Shown here piece after piece: positions 16,645 to 26,661 of a stretch of DNA of 64,000 nt; the first letter of the stretch is position 1, and the number at the start of each line of letters is the position of its first letter. The notes beneath the pieces are model-generated. The model was given only the letters and a program-made list of their open reading frames with translations. It ran no database searches and had not been told where the DNA came from. Source of the stretch: Tepidicaulis marinus (lineage in GTDB: Bacteria; Pseudomonadota; Alphaproteobacteria; Parvibaculales; Parvibaculaceae); the NCBI RefSeq assembly GCF_000739695.1, contig NZ_BBIO01000012.1:1-64000 (forward strand), given 5' to 3'. The position numbers and the translations under genes were made by a program.

Positions 16645-18246
16645 ATGACGCGCGCGCTGCTTCGGGGCGAGGCACTTGCCTTCCATCTGCCAGATGGCAG
16701 AGCACTTTTTTCCAATATCGATTTCACCTTGAACACCGGTGCCCGCGCCGCGCTTGTCGCGCCGAACGGGCGGGGAAAGACGACGCTTGCGCAGCTTGCC
16801 GCAGGCCTTCGCCCGCCTGCTGCCGGGCTGATCACGGCCAATGGCACAGGCGCTTTCGTTTTTCAGGATACCGTTTATACCGGCGAAACACAGGTGGCCG
16901 ATATTTTCGGCGCGAGAGCCTTGCTCGCTGCATTGAAGCGGGCAGAGCAAGGCAAAGCCAGTGCAGATGACATTGCACTGATCGGACAGAATTGGACCTT
17001 CAAGGAAGGCTTGCTGGCGCTTTTGGAAAGTGCCGGGCTCGGACGGCTCTCACTTACTCAGTCCTATGCCAGCTTAAGTGGCGGGGAAAAGATCCGTCTG
17101 CGCCTTCTGGCGGCCGCGCGCCTGAGGCCGGATTTTTACATTCTGGATGAACCGACGAACCATCTCGATTCCGCTGCCCGTGCATGGCTTTACGAATGGC
17201 TCAGCTCGGAAAAAGCTGCCTGGCTTTTGATCAGCCATGACCGCGAAGCGCTTTCCCATGCACAGGAGATATGGGAGCTGACACCGCGCGGTCGTCTCCA
17301 CGTCTATAGCGGCCCTTATCACGCCTTCGACACGCAGCGGCGGCAAGCACAAGAAGCCGCGCAGCGCAGCCTCGCTGATGCAAAGAAGGATCAGACCCGC
17401 TTGCGCCTGCAGGCTCAAAATGCGCGCGAGCGGCATGAGCGGAATGCCGCGCGGGGAAAGAAAAGCAGGAGCGAGGGCAGCCAACCTAAAATTCTGCTCG
17501 ATGCCCGAAAAGACCGCTCCGGCAAGACCGGTGCCCGCCTCGCCGCCATTCGTGAAATGCGCCTCGAAAGCGCGGCGGAACGGCTGCAAGAGGCCCAGCA
17601 AGAAATCGCCCCGCAAACACCCATTCAGTTCGATAGCGCCGCAACGCAAGTAACGCCCGGCGAAAAGGCTCTAACCATTGATGATCTGTCCTACACACGG
17701 GGCAGCAGAGAGATATTGCGCAAGGTGAAGCTGATGCTGAAGGGCCCGGCCCGCCTTGCATTATCCGGCCCGAACGGCGCGGGAAAGACGAGCTTGCTGC
17801 GCCTCATCGCCGGTCTTGCTCAGCCCTCGGCCGGCACGCTGCAGACCCACATCAAGCCTCACCTCATGAGCCAGGAAATGAGCGGCGCATTGGACGCAAG
17901 TCCGTTCGACCTTTGCCGGCGTCATTGGGGCAACGAGATGGGGCAAGATGAAATCCGAACTGCGCTTGCCCGGGCAGGTTTGCGGCGCGAGAAGGCGCTT
18001 CTGCCGCTTTCCGCACTAAGCGGCGGCGAGCGTATGCGCGCCCATCTCGTCCGTCTGCTGAACGGCCCCGCCCCTGCCCGGTTTCTATTGCTGGACGAAC
18101 CGAGCAATCATCTCGATTTGGATGCACTGCATGCACTCGAGACCGCGTTGCAGGATTTCAAAGGCGCGTTGATCGTGGTGTCTCACGATCCCGTTTTTCT
18201 GAAAGCGGTGCAGCCTACTTGCGCACTGACATTGTCTGCGCCCTAG
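16645..18246 (+). CDS. ABC-F family ATPase
   Basis: 533-residue soluble protein with two ABC domains and no membrane segments, the hallmark of ABC-F proteins, which act at the ribosomal E site or in resistance to ribosome-targeting antibiotics. Walker A motifs are APNGRGKTT and GPNGAGKTS; the signatures [12 protein letters not shown] and [12 protein letters not shown] are each followed by DEPTNHLD or DEPSNHLD. A charged linker rich in Arg and Gln (about residues 230-320) separates the domains. Which ABC-F subfamily it belongs to is unclear. Its TAG stop overlaps the stop of the convergent der gene. Confidence 0.88.
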   Translation: MTRALLRGEALAFHLPDGRALFSNIDFTLNTGARAALVAPNGRGKTTLAQLAAGLRPPAAGLITANGTGAFVFQDTVYTGETQVADIFGARALLAALKRAEQGKASADDIALIGQNWTFKEGLLALLESAGLGRLSLTQSYASLSGGEKIRLRLLAAARLRPDFYILDEPTNHLDSAARAWLYEWLSSEKAAWLLISHDREALSHAQEIWELTPRGRLHVYSGPYHAFDTQRRQAQEAAQRSLADAKKDQTRLRLQAQNARERHERNAARGKKSRSEGSQPKILLDARKDRSGKTGARLAAIREMRLESAAERLQEAQQEIAPQTPIQFDSAATQVTPGEKALTIDDLSYTRGSREILRKVKLMLKGPARLALSGPNGAGKTSLLRLIAGLAQPSAGTLQTHIKPHLMSQEMSGALDASPFDLCRRHWGNEMGQDEIRTALARAGLRREKALLPLSALSGGERMRAHLVRLLNGPAPARFLLLDEPSNHLDLDALHALETALQDFKGALIVVSHDPVFLKAVQPTCALTLSAP

Positions 18247-19658
18247 CGCTTTCTGGCGCGGTTTGCGTAAGGGTTCTTCGTTTTACGCATGAAGATGCGG
18301 ATCGGCACGCCGGGCAGGCCGAAAGTTTTGCGCATGCTGTTGATGAGATAACGCTTGTAAGAGGGCGGCACTTCTTCGGCGCGGCTGGAAAAGATCGCGA
18401 AAGTCGGCGGGCGCGATTTGACCTGCGTAATATATTTCAGCGAAACGCGCCGCCCGCTTGCCGCCGGCGGCGGATGGCGGCCCACCGCCCCTTCCAGCCA
18501 GCGGTTGAGCTTGCCGGTGGAAACACGGCTGTTCCAGACCGTGTGCACTTCTTCGATGCGCGGCATCAGCTTGTCGGTGCCTTTGCCCGCCAGCGCCGAG
18601 AACGTGATGATCGGCACGCCGCGGATTTGCGGCAGAAGCCGGCCGAGCTTTTCCGTCAGGTCCGCCATCACGGCCTGCCCGTCCTCGATCAGGTCCCATT
18701 TGTTGACGGCGACGACAAGGCCGCGCCCTTCCTGCTCCACCAGATCGGCGATATGCAGGTCCTGCTTTTCGAAGGGAATGGTCGCATCGATCATCAGCAC
18801 CACGACTTCGGCAAAGCGGATAGCGCGCAATGTGTCGGCGACGGAAAGCTTTTCGAGTTTCTCCGTCACCCGCGCGCGCTTGCGCATACCGGCCGTGTCG
18901 AAGAGCTTCACCTTGCGTCCGCGCCATTCCCATTCAACGCCAATGGCATCGCGGGTGATCCCGGCTTCCGGGCCCGTCAGCATCCGGTCCTCGCCGATCA
19001 GCTGATTGATCAGCGTGGACTTGCCGACATTGGGCCGGCCCACCACGGCAATGCGCAGCGGCGCTTCGAGGTCGGGCTCGAAAGGGGTTTCCGGGTCGAA
19101 GCCTTCTTCGTCCTCAAGCTCGGCTTCCTCGGTGATGGTGTCGGCGATCTCGCCTTCCTGCACGGCTTGCACGAGCGGCTGAAGAAGATCGTAAAGATCG
19201 CCAAGCCCCTGCCCGTGCTCGGCGGAAAGGGCGATGGGCGTGCCGAGGCCAAGCTCGTAAGCCTCCACCAGCCCGTCATGGGCAGCGTTGCCTTCGCATT
19301 TGTTCGCGGCAAGAACGACAGGCGCATCGGAGCGGCGCAGAAGCTGCGCGAAATGCCGGTCAAGCGGCGTTACCCCAGCGCGCGCATCGATCAGAAGCAG
19401 GCAAAGATCAGCTTCGGCAATGGCAAGGTCGGTCTGCTGGCGCATGCGCGCTTCCAGCGCATCGCCCTTGGCCTCTTCCAGCCCGGCGGTATCGACCACG
19501 GTGAATTCCAGATCGCCGAGCTTGCCCTCCCCTTCGCGCCGGTCGCGGGTGACGCCCGGCGTGTCGTCCACCAGCGCGAGCTTGCGCCCGACCAGACGGT
19601 TGAACAGGGTCGATTTGCCCACATTGGGGCGCCCGACAATGGCAAGCTTGAACGACAA
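18243..19658 (-). CDS. der: Ribosome biogenesis GTPase Der
   Basis: Essential GTPase with two tandem G domains that helps 50S assembly. Each domain has a P-loop GRPNVGKST (near residues 10 and 200), DTAG (DTAGLEE, DTAGMRK) and NKxD motifs (ANKCE, NKWDL). The C-terminal KH-like domain follows. I place the start at the TTG at 19658, preceded by AGAGAAGG with good spacing; a longer frame to 19697 adds 13 unrelated residues. Length 471 is normal. It lies downstream of bamB as in E. coli. Confidence 0.95.
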   Translation of the reverse strand: MSFKLAIVGRPNVGKSTLFNRLVGRKLALVDDTPGVTRDRREGEGKLGDLEFTVVDTAGLEEAKGDALEARMRQQTDLAIAEADLCLLLIDARAGVTPLDRHFAQLLRRSDAPVVLAANKCEGNAAHDGLVEAYELGLGTPIALSAEHGQGLGDLYDLLQPLVQAVQEGEIADTITEEAELEDEEGFDPETPFEPDLEAPLRIAVVGRPNVGKSTLINQLIGEDRMLTGPEAGITRDAIGVEWEWRGRKVKLFDTAGMRKRARVTEKLEKLSVADTLRAIRFAEVVVLMIDATIPFEKQDLHIADLVEQEGRGLVVAVNKWDLIEDGQAVMADLTEKLGRLLPQIRGVPIITFSALAGKGTDKLMPRIEEVHTVWNSRVSTGKLNRWLEGAVGRHPPPAASGRRVSLKYITQVKSRPPTFAIFSSRAEEVPPSYKRYLINSMRKTFGLPGVPIRIFMRKTKNPYANRARKR

Positions 19659-19733
19659 GGGGTGAACCTTCTCTCTAAAACAAGTCCCGGAAATCAAATC
19701 CCGGCCAAAGGGGCGCCGGTTGGCCCGCCGCCT

Positions 19734-21071
19734 TTAGCGGAAGGCGGCCAGATCGCCGTCATCGGTCAGCACGTAAAGCGTGCCCTTGGCCACGATGGGA
19801 GCAATATAGACCGGTTCGTCGATATCGAACGAGCCCAGTTTTTCCCCGTCATAAGGCGAAACCGATATGAGGAGCCCGCGCGAGGAACCCAGCACCAGCC
19901 GGTCTCCGGCCAGAATGGGACCGCTCCATTGAATGGGATCGCGCCGGGCCTCTTCATTGCGGAAGCGGGCGAGCTGCGCAATCCAGCGCACGCGCCCGTC
20001 CCGGCGCGAGAGGCAGAGCAGTTCGGCTTCCGTGGTGACGAGATAAATGAAATCGCCCGCGACCCACGGCGTTTGCACGCCGGAAATGTTCCGCGTCCAG
20101 ACGCGCTCGCCGGTGCGGATGTCGATGGCGACCATGCGCCCGGAATGAGAGACGGCATAAACGCGGCCCCGGTCGATCACCGGACGCCCGGCAATATCGT
20201 TGAGTTCCGTCAGCGAGCTGAGCGAGCCCGTGCGTGTCAGCGAGTCGCTCCAAAGCACGTTGCCGTTTTCCACCCGCAGCGCGAAAAGCTCGCCGGAGGA
20301 ATAAGGCACGATGACGATGGAGCCAGACACCGCTGCGCTCGTCGCCGCCAGAATGCCGGCAGCCTCGGTAATGCCCTGATGGCGCCACAGGACTTGGCCA
20401 TTTGCCGCCGCCAGCACCACCGTCTGATTGTCGGAGGTGATGGTGAAAACACGCCCGCCATTGACCGTCGGCGCGGCGCGGTAAGGCACGCCCACGCCCT
20501 GGCGCCAAAGCTCCTCGCCCGAGGCGGCATCGAGCGCCACAACCTGGCCGAAGCCGGTGGTGGCGAAAACCTTGCCGTCTTCAAATGCGACGCCGCCGCC
20601 GCGGCCTTCTTCGTCGTTTTCATTCTCCGGCGTCAGGTCGGCGCGCCAGAGCTGGCCGCCGCTTTGCGCATCGAAAGCGCGCAGATCCGCATCCGCATCG
20701 AGAACATAGACCCGGCCTTCGGCAATGATGGGCGCGCTGGCAAGCCGCGCAGAGCCGCCGGAACCTGCGCCCGCATCCCGCTTCCAGGCCATGTCGAGGG
20801 GACCTGCTTCCAGGTGGTGCAGAACGTTATCGGCAAAGCCGCCGGGCTGCGCCCAATTTTCGTTCTCATAAGGCTTGGGCAGAACGACGCGCAGATCGGC
20901 GATGCGCGGATCGGCTTCCAGCGACTGTTCGAGCGTCATGATCGAGATGCGCTCGCCGGGCAGTTTTTCTTCGTTGCCGCCTGCGGAGAACAGGTCCCCC
21001 ACCGTTTCACATCCGGCCAGGCCGAAACCCAGCGCAGCGATCGTCACCCAGGCACCCCATCGAGACGTCAT
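19734..21071 (-). CDS. bamB: Outer membrane assembly lipoprotein BamB
   Basis: Periplasmic lipoprotein of the BAM complex, which inserts beta-barrel proteins. From the ATG at 21071 the protein is 445 residues, begins MTSRWGAWVTIAALGFGLAG and has a lipobox LAGC with the acylated cysteine near residue 21. PQQ-like beta-propeller repeats with the LYALDA/GELLW type follow (FDAQSGGQLW, LDAASGEELW, LAAANGQVLW). Starts at 21107 or 21227 would add a charged N-terminus and are less likely. It sits between a YfgM-like gene and der, a conserved trio. Confidence 0.93.
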   Translation of the reverse strand: MTSRWGAWVTIAALGFGLAGCETVGDLFSAGGNEEKLPGERISIMTLEQSLEADPRIADLRVVLPKPYENENWAQPGGFADNVLHHLEAGPLDMAWKRDAGAGSGGSARLASAPIIAEGRVYVLDADADLRAFDAQSGGQLWRADLTPENENDEEGRGGGVAFEDGKVFATTGFGQVVALDAASGEELWRQGVGVPYRAAPTVNGGRVFTITSDNQTVVLAAANGQVLWRHQGITEAAGILAATSAAVSGSIVIVPYSSGELFALRVENGNVLWSDSLTRTGSLSSLTELNDIAGRPVIDRGRVYAVSHSGRMVAIDIRTGERVWTRNISGVQTPWVAGDFIYLVTTEAELLCLSRRDGRVRWIAQLARFRNEEARRDPIQWSGPILAGDRLVLGSSRGLLISVSPYDGEKLGSFDIDEPVYIAPIVAKGTLYVLTDDGDLAAFR

Positions 21072-21159
21072 TCGCGGTTTCCCATTTTTTTCGCCAGTTT
21101 CTGTCATTGCCCGTTCCGGCATCCTATCCGGCCGGCCCGTTTCATTCATGCCCGGAAAA

Positions 21160-21885
21160 TCACTCACCCGCAGGTACGTCCGCGCCCTCTTCGGGCGCTT
21201 GTTCGCCGGCTGCCGCGCTGCTCTCAAGCGCTTCAGCCGCTATTTTGGGGCTGATCAACGCGATCATGACATGCGCCCGGTCGCGCAGGCCCGGGGTTGC
21301 GGTGTTGTCGCGGGTGATTTCCTGAAAGAGCGAGCGGGCTTCGGCATATTCGCCTGCCTGATAAGCGCTCAGGCCCAGAAGTTCCCGCGCCAGATTGCGC
21401 CAGGGCTTGCCCTCGCCCGTCAGCCCCACAAGGCGCAGGCGGATATCGTCATGGCTCGCCTGGCCGATCAAAAGGCTTGCCGCCTTGATCTGGGCGAGTT
21501 CCTGAATGATCCCGCCTGCCGCGCCGTTGGAGGCAAGCTGCTCATAAACGGAGACCGCACCCTGACGGTCACCTTCCTCGGCCAGCGCCGCGCCGCGGCG
21601 AAGCTGCGCAAGGGCGGCGTAGCCCGCTGGGCTTTCCTCGGCAAGCGCCGCCAGCTTGTCGGCAGCCGCCTGCGGGTTTTCCTCGGCCTCCGCCAGCACC
21701 GCTTCATAGGCCAATGAGGCCTCTTCGGCCTCGGACAGGCTATAGGCGCGCCAGCCCACCACCGCAGCCGTGACAAGCACGATGCCCAGACCCAAGCCGA
21801 CGACATAAATGCCGTATTTGTCCCAAATCTTGCGCAGCTCGTCGCGGCGCAGATCTTCTTCTACTTCACGGAAAATATCGCTCAA
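21160..21885 (-). CDS. YfgM-like TPR membrane protein
   Basis: 241-residue protein with a short cytoplasmic N-terminus (SDIFREVEEDLRRDELRKIW), one transmembrane helix (YGIYVVGLGLGIVLVTAAVV, about residues 25-47) and a periplasmic tetratricopeptide domain. This matches YfgM, an ancillary SecYEG-associated protein involved in handing proteins to periplasmic chaperones. The TTG at 21885 has GGAG seven bases upstream, so I prefer it to the ATG at 21912. It precedes bamB and der, as yfgM does in E. coli. Confidence 0.85.
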   Translation of the reverse strand: MSDIFREVEEDLRRDELRKIWDKYGIYVVGLGLGIVLVTAAVVGWRAYSLSEAEEASLAYEAVLAEAEENPQAAADKLAALAEESPAGYAALAQLRRGAALAEEGDRQGAVSVYEQLASNGAAGGIIQELAQIKAASLLIGQASHDDIRLRLVGLTGEGKPWRNLARELLGLSAYQAGEYAEARSLFQEITRDNTATPGLRDRAHVMIALISPKIAAEALESSAAAGEQAPEEGADVPAGE

Positions 21886-22011
21886 CGGGTGTCTCCGGCA
21901 CAGGCCATTCATCGGCGCGGCGGGCGCCGCGCATTTGTGCCGTAAGGTACAGAGCTTTCAAGGCGTTGGCAAACTTCGCGGGGGCGATTTTTCCCTTAAA
22001 ACCGGGAAAAA

Positions 22012-22845
22012 TCAGACCTCGCCGTCCACCTTCTTCATCTTGTAGGTATGCTCGGGAGCCGGAAAGGCCCGGCTACGCACTTCCTCGGCATATGCCTCGG
22101 CGGCGCCGGCAATGGCCGCGCCCATGGTCGCATATTCCTTGACGAATTTCGGCGGGCGGGGCGAAAGACCCAGCATATCTTCGAGCACCAGAATCTGCCC
22201 GTCACAGGCAGAAGAGGCGCCGATGCCGACGGTGGGAATGTCGATCAGGCCGGTCAGGCGCGCGGCGAGCGGCTCGGCCACCCCTTCCACGACCACGGCG
22301 AAGGCGCCCGCTTCGGCCACGGCCTTGGCATCTTCCTCGATGGCGGCCCACTCGTCCTTGGTGCGCCCTTGTGTCTTGAAGCCGCCCATGACCTGTGTCG
22401 ATTGCGGGGTCAGGCCGATATGGGCCATGACGGGGATGCCCCGGTCCACGAGATAGCGGATCGTCTCGGCGGTGCGCGCGCCGCCTTCCACCTTCACGGC
22501 CGTGCAGCCGGTTTCCTTGATCACCCGCACCGCGTTGCGGAAGGCGATTTGCGGCGATTCTTCATACGTGCCGAAGGGCATATCGACGACGACAAGCGCG
22601 CGCTCCGTGCCACGCACCACGGCCGAGCCATGAGCGATCATCATATCGAGCGTGACGCCAAGGGTGGTTTCCATGCCGTACATCACCATGCCCAGGCTAT
22701 CGCCCACGAGAATGAGATCGACATAAGGGTCGATATAGCGGGCGGTATGGGCGTGATAGGCCGTGAGCGAAACGATCGGCTGACCGTTCTTGCGGGCACG
22801 GATTTCCGGAACGGTGATGCGTTTAACCTTGGCGTGGACGGACAT
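22012..22845 (-). CDS. panB: Ketopantoate hydroxymethyltransferase
   Basis: PanB (3-methyl-2-oxobutanoate hydroxymethyltransferase) makes ketopantoate from ketoisovalerate and methylenetetrahydrofolate for pantothenate and CoA synthesis. The motifs [30 protein letters not shown] and MAHIGLTPQ are characteristic. The ATG at 22845 has AAGGAG upstream; a longer frame to 22887 is unlikely. The predicted protein has 277 residues, normal for the family. panC is not adjacent. Confidence 0.95.
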   Translation of the reverse strand: MSVHAKVKRITVPEIRARKNGQPIVSLTAYHAHTARYIDPYVDLILVGDSLGMVMYGMETTLGVTLDMMIAHGSAVVRGTERALVVVDMPFGTYEESPQIAFRNAVRVIKETGCTAVKVEGGARTAETIRYLVDRGIPVMAHIGLTPQSTQVMGGFKTQGRTKDEWAAIEEDAKAVAEAGAFAVVVEGVAEPLAARLTGLIDIPTVGIGASSACDGQILVLEDMLGLSPRPPKFVKEYATMGAAIAGAAEAYAEEVRSRAFPAPEHTYKMKKVDGEV

Positions 22846-23147
22846 GACACTCACTCCTTCTCGGGCAGGCCCATAGGCGCTTGCCATATGCGAAAGCTGC
22901 TCCGATTGCCGCTACCTCAACAAATAGGCGCCGAACATAGCCCTGCAAGGCAGGAGGCGGCTCACAAAGCATAGCCGTTGAAATTGCGCTGCGATTTCGG
23001 ATGATCGTGCGGCGCGCCCGGTGACGCGCCCTGTCTCTATCTCGTCTGGTGGGCGGAGCCTAGCCCGCCGGACCGGCAAATGCAAATATGCTAAAAATGT
23101 CCGTTTTAAGCCATTTTTGCGTGAGTTTCCGGGGCGCGTCTGGCCCG
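22846..23147. other. Intergenic region without a visible gene
   Basis: About 300 bases between panB and a membrane-protein gene, both on the minus strand. An imperfect hairpin with G-T pairs (GTCTGGTGGGC with GCCCGCCGGAC, about 23044-23074) could end the transcript of the gene at 23148. An AT-richer patch lies near 23080-23120. I see no confident promoter or coding frame. Confidence 0.4.
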
Positions 23148-23987
23148 TTAACGGTCGTAAACGTCGCCTGCCCCGCTCATGCCCATCCCGTCATTCATGC
23201 CCGAAAGATCGCGGTAGGCGATGGAGAGAATGGCGACGGAAGTGATCTGAAAGAGGATGATATATAGCGCCTGCAGCCCGATGGCCACGACAATGCCGCC
23301 CGGGATGAGCGAGACAAGCGCACCGACAACGTTCAGCGCAATGGCGATCACCATGATGAAAAGCATGTTCAAAATGATCATGCCGAGCAGCCGCCAGAAA
23401 TTGCCCTTCGTGATCTCCAGAATGGCGCGGGCATTGAGCGGCTCGCCGATCGCCACCGCCGGCAAAAGCAGCGCGAGGCGGACCGAGTAATAAACGGCGG
23501 CAATGGCCAAAACCAGGGCAAGAATGGCAAGGCCGAAAGAAAGCGCGGTATCGCCGCTCACAGGATCGGCAAGCGCCCCGCTGACCATGGCAACGAGGAA
23601 GGCAGGCAGCGCCAAGAGCACGAGAAAGATCGAGGCGAGCAAGAACACCGCTTCCCGGCGGCCGAAATGGAAATTGACCGCGCCCGCGCCCCTGTCCCCC
23701 AAGAGCACGAAGCGGTGCCAGGCCACGGCGATCATCGGCCAGGTGAAAAGCCCGACCAGCATGAGCAGAACGATGGGCAGGGAAAAGGCCTCCGTGACGC
23801 TGATCAAAGAGTCCGGGTCCTGCTGCTGCAACTCCTCAAGGCGGCGCTGCAGAAAAGCCTGCTGGGCGATATTGGCGATAATGTAGATCGTGACGGGCAG
23901 CCAGACGAGTTTCACCAGATCGAGGAAATGCGAATAGGCGCCGCGATAGGCCTCCATGACGGTGCCGACAACATCCAATTTCCGCAT
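23148..23987 (-). CDS. Polytopic membrane protein of unknown function
   Basis: 279-residue inner-membrane protein with about six long hydrophobic segments (near residues 30-48, 72-92, 113-135, 148-172, 195-220 and 225-255). The layout resembles small membrane proteins related to the GlpQ-associated or DUF-type six-helix families, but I recognise no diagnostic motif. No signal peptide is evident, and the C-terminus is Gly/Met-rich and polar. It is followed at 24025-24576 by a TPR protein transcribed in the same direction upstream of it, so the two may be cotranscribed. Confidence 0.7.
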   Translation of the reverse strand: MRKLDVVGTVMEAYRGAYSHFLDLVKLVWLPVTIYIIANIAQQAFLQRRLEELQQQDPDSLISVTEAFSLPIVLLMLVGLFTWPMIAVAWHRFVLLGDRGAGAVNFHFGRREAVFLLASIFLVLLALPAFLVAMVSGALADPVSGDTALSFGLAILALVLAIAAVYYSVRLALLLPAVAIGEPLNARAILEITKGNFWRLLGMIILNMLFIMVIAIALNVVGALVSLIPGGIVVAIGLQALYIILFQITSVAILSIAYRDLSGMNDGMGMSGAGDVYDR

Positions 23988-24024
23988 CTACTGATCCTTC
24001 GTCTTTGCTTTCGATTGGCCGCTC

Positions 24025-24576
24025 TTATTGCTGGGCGCCCGCGTCCCAGGCCTTGTCTTTATATTCGCCGCTTTCCGGATTGAGCTCATAGGCTTTCAGG
24101 AAATCGGCGCGCGCTTCGGCCTCTTTGCCCTGGGCTTCATAGATCGAGCCGCGCACATAATAAGAGGCGGCTCGCTCCGGCTGAAGTTCCAGCGCCCGGT
24201 TGATGTCGGCCAGCGCTTCGACAAGCTTGCCCGATTCGCGGTAGGCATTCGCCCGGTTCGCCAGAACCAGCGCATCATCCGGAGCAATGCCCAGCGCGGC
24301 GGTATAATCGACAATCGCCATTTGCAGGTTGCCGGTCTTCTTATGCGCCACACCGCGGTTGAGAAGCGCCGTCACCTTGTCCGGCGGCGCCAGATCGCCG
24401 GATTGGATCGCCCGGCTGCAATAATAGATGGCGAGACGCTCATCACCCCCCGGTTTGAACTGCTCGAAACAGGCCAGATTGTCGGCATTGCCATCAGCCA
24501 GCGCCGGTGCACCCGCCCCGGTCATTGCCCCTGCCGAAATAAGTGTTGCCGCCCAAAACCCCGAAATACGCCGCAT
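24025..24576 (-). CDS. Secreted TPR protein
   Basis: 183-residue protein with a signal peptide (about residues 1-28, ending PALADG) and three to four tetratricopeptide repeats, for example ALLNRGVAHKKTGNLQMAIV and ASYYVRGSIYEAQGKEAEAR. It is predicted to act as a periplasmic protein-interaction module; partners are unknown. The start at 24576 is supported by GAAGGA ten bases upstream, in preference to 24609. Two cysteines near residues 37 and 54 could form a disulfide. Confidence 0.75.
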   Translation of the reverse strand: MRRISGFWAATLISAGAMTGAGAPALADGNADNLACFEQFKPGGDERLAIYYCSRAIQSGDLAPPDKVTALLNRGVAHKKTGNLQMAIVDYTAALGIAPDDALVLANRANAYRESGKLVEALADINRALELQPERAASYYVRGSIYEAQGKEAEARADFLKAYELNPESGEYKDKAWDAGAQQ

Positions 24577-24672
24577 CTTCAATTCCTTCTCATCGCTCGC
24601 GCTCGCCAAGCAGAGACAGAGTACCTATTTCGCCAATGAGAAGAAATAGATCATCTTGGCCCCGAAAACGAA

Positions 24673-24698
24673 AAGGCCGGGCGCTTGCGCCCGGCCTT
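24673..24698 (-). terminator. Terminator of the beta-barrel gene
   Basis: AAGGCCGGGCGC and GCGCCCGGCCTT form a 12-bp stem with almost no loop; read on the minus strand it is followed by TTCGTTTTCG. It lies 22 bases beyond the stop of the gene at 24721-26007. Confidence 0.8.
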
Positions 24699-24720
24699 CG
24701 CTCATGTCTGTTTGCCTGTC

Positions 24721-26007
24721 TTAGAAATAGACGTGGATACCGGCAATGAATGTATCGGTCTTCACCGACTGGTCGGAGGTGACCTGAATATTCACAAGCG
24801 GCGCGAAGCCGTGATTGCGCACATATTCAAGACCGATCGAGAAATTTTCGTCGATATGGGTTTCAAGCCCGAGCGCCATCTGTTCCATGAATTCAAACTC
24901 CGAGCCGTTCGGGCCGAAATCGCCGCGGCTATACACAGCGGAATATTCGGTCGGATAGGAAAGGATCGAATCCTTGTAACGGCCCTGCACGGTGAGCGCC
25001 TCCACCTTCTCGCCCGTGGCCGGCCAGTCTTCGAGCGTGGTCGTGTATTCGGCCATCACATCGAAGGGGCCCCAGCCGAGGGTCAGGTTGGCGTCCACCG
25101 CCGCGTTATCCGAGCGCGTCTGGCCCGCCGCCATAGCGCTCGTGTGGTGCGGGATGACGGTGTTGTAGATCGTGCGGTGCAGATAACCGAGACCGCCTTT
25201 CAGCCGCACGCCGTTGCCGAGGTCCACGGCCTTCGTGGCATTGAGCGCATAATTGCCGAAGAAGTCGCTGCCTTCGGTATCGGCGGTGCGCTGATGGCGC
25301 CCTTCCGGAATGATCGTGCCGACCACATGCCAGCCATCATAAACCGCGCCGACGCCGAGGACCGGGTCTTTCGACAGAGCCCAAAAGAAGTGCGTATTCA
25401 TGTTATGCGTGAACGGATTGTAGGTCGACATGTCGCCGAAATCGATCGTGTTACGGCCGAAATAGGCATAGAGCGGAAAGCGGTCGAGATTACCGACAAC
25501 ACCGAAAGCCTTGCGAAGCTGAATGTCTTCCTCGCCCGGATAGCGCGTGTCGATATATTCAAGCTGCGCATAACCGGTCAGCCAATCCCCCGCCGACACC
25601 GCCGCGCCCCAGGCGGCATCGTTCACGATCCACTGCGTATCCGAGCTGCCGGTGTGCTGGCCCGGCAGGCGGGAGAGGATCGGGAACTTGCCATCCGTAT
25701 TCGTGCGCTCATAAACGACCGTGCCGGTGAAGCCCGCGCCGAACTTGATGCCGACATTGGGCAGCGCCCCGGCCTGGCGGGCACGCAGCAATTCAAGCGG
25801 CTTGCCTTGCACATATTCCTGGAAGTCGGTCATGCGCTCGAAAATTTCGAGCCGCGTCTTGGCGGCCCCGTCATCGAGCATCGCTTCATCGGCATTCGCC
25901 GGAAGCGCGGGGCCGCGCAGGCCCAGTTCATTCGCCCCTGCCGTGCCACCGGCAAAGGCAACCATGCCCAGCCCAAAGGCCAGGACTCTCATTGTTTTTC
26001 TTTTCAT
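24721..26007 (-). CDS. Outer-membrane beta-barrel protein (possibly LbtU-like)
   Basis: 428-residue exported protein with a signal peptide (MKRKTMRVLAFGLGMVAFAG, cleavage near TAGA-NE) and alternating polar/hydrophobic strands throughout, ending in the aromatic pattern IAGIHVYF expected for an outer-membrane barrel. The residues near 45-75 form a short helical periplasmic segment before the barrel. The arrangement resembles LbtU-type siderophore porins, but no decisive motif is visible, so a general porin is equally possible. It is transcribed alone with its own terminator. Confidence 0.7.
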   Translation of the reverse strand: MKRKTMRVLAFGLGMVAFAGGTAGANELGLRGPALPANADEAMLDDGAAKTRLEIFERMTDFQEYVQGKPLELLRARQAGALPNVGIKFGAGFTGTVVYERTNTDGKFPILSRLPGQHTGSSDTQWIVNDAAWGAAVSAGDWLTGYAQLEYIDTRYPGEEDIQLRKAFGVVGNLDRFPLYAYFGRNTIDFGDMSTYNPFTHNMNTHFFWALSKDPVLGVGAVYDGWHVVGTIIPEGRHQRTADTEGSDFFGNYALNATKAVDLGNGVRLKGGLGYLHRTIYNTVIPHHTSAMAAGQTRSDNAAVDANLTLGWGPFDVMAEYTTTLEDWPATGEKVEALTVQGRYKDSILSYPTEYSAVYSRGDFGPNGSEFEFMEQMALGLETHIDENFSIGLEYVRNHGFAPLVNIQVTSDQSVKTDTFIAGIHVYF

Positions 26008-26157
26008 GATTCTTCATCCCCAAAAAATCGTGGGGATGTGTAACCCGGGTAAGGTTAAAGTCGATTAAACGAATGACTTTATTCTGTGCAGAAATACTGC
26101 CATTTGCAGAGGTTATACGCCGCTTCAAACATAAGTATAAAGCAGCGGCACGCCGGA

Positions 26158-26610
26158 TTACTCTTCGGCGTAATTCAAGTGAAAGATCACGCCGTCAAAA
26201 CCGATGAAAGCTTCCATCGCATTTTCACTGGTGAGCATCGTCAGCCGGTCGCCGTTCTTCTCGCAGGCAATATCATGCTCGAGAAATTGCCCGCCGGAAA
26301 GCCCGGCTTCGGCGTAAGGGATGTTATCCGGGTCTTGCATGAACCCGGCAACATCGCGGACTTTGTAAGAAAGGCTGAGGCCTTCGAAATTACAGTTGAA
26401 GAACGGACCCTCGGCAAAACCTTTCTCGAAATATTGTGTGCGGCCGAGATGGGCATCCGCGCCTTCCGCGTCCATCGCGGAGATCGGGCGGAAGGTATAG
26501 CTGTCAACCACCCAGGTTCCGTCGAGCCTCGGGACCGGCTCCGCCGAAAGTTCTGCGCTAAAACTTGCCGCAAGCGCCAATGCCGCCGCCGCTTTTATCC
26601 ACCGTCTCAT
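26158..26610 (-). CDS. Secreted protein of unknown function
   Basis: 150-residue protein with a signal peptide (MRRWIKAAAALALAASFSAE, cleavage near LSAEP). The mature part begins RLDGTWVVDSYTFRPISAMD and has two cysteines (FNCNFEG and DIACEKNG) that could pair. This suggests a small periplasmic beta-rich (lipocalin-like) fold, but I recognise no family. GGGGAGAGG precedes the ATG at 26610. It lies between the barrel gene and the YceI gene, all on the minus strand. Confidence 0.65.
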   Translation of the reverse strand: MRRWIKAAAALALAASFSAELSAEPVPRLDGTWVVDSYTFRPISAMDAEGADAHLGRTQYFEKGFAEGPFFNCNFEGLSLSYKVRDVAGFMQDPDNIPYAEAGLSGGQFLEHDIACEKNGDRLTMLTSENAMEAFIGFDGVIFHLNYAEE

Positions 26611-26661
26611 CCGCCTCTCCCCTGATTGCCCCTTCACTATGGCGCAGGGGGCAAAGCAGCG

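Noticed and set aside
18219-21254. A 1011-codon open frame on the plus strand opposite der and bamB
   Set aside because: It is antisense to two well-recognised genes, has no family features and reflects the codon bias of GC-rich DNA.
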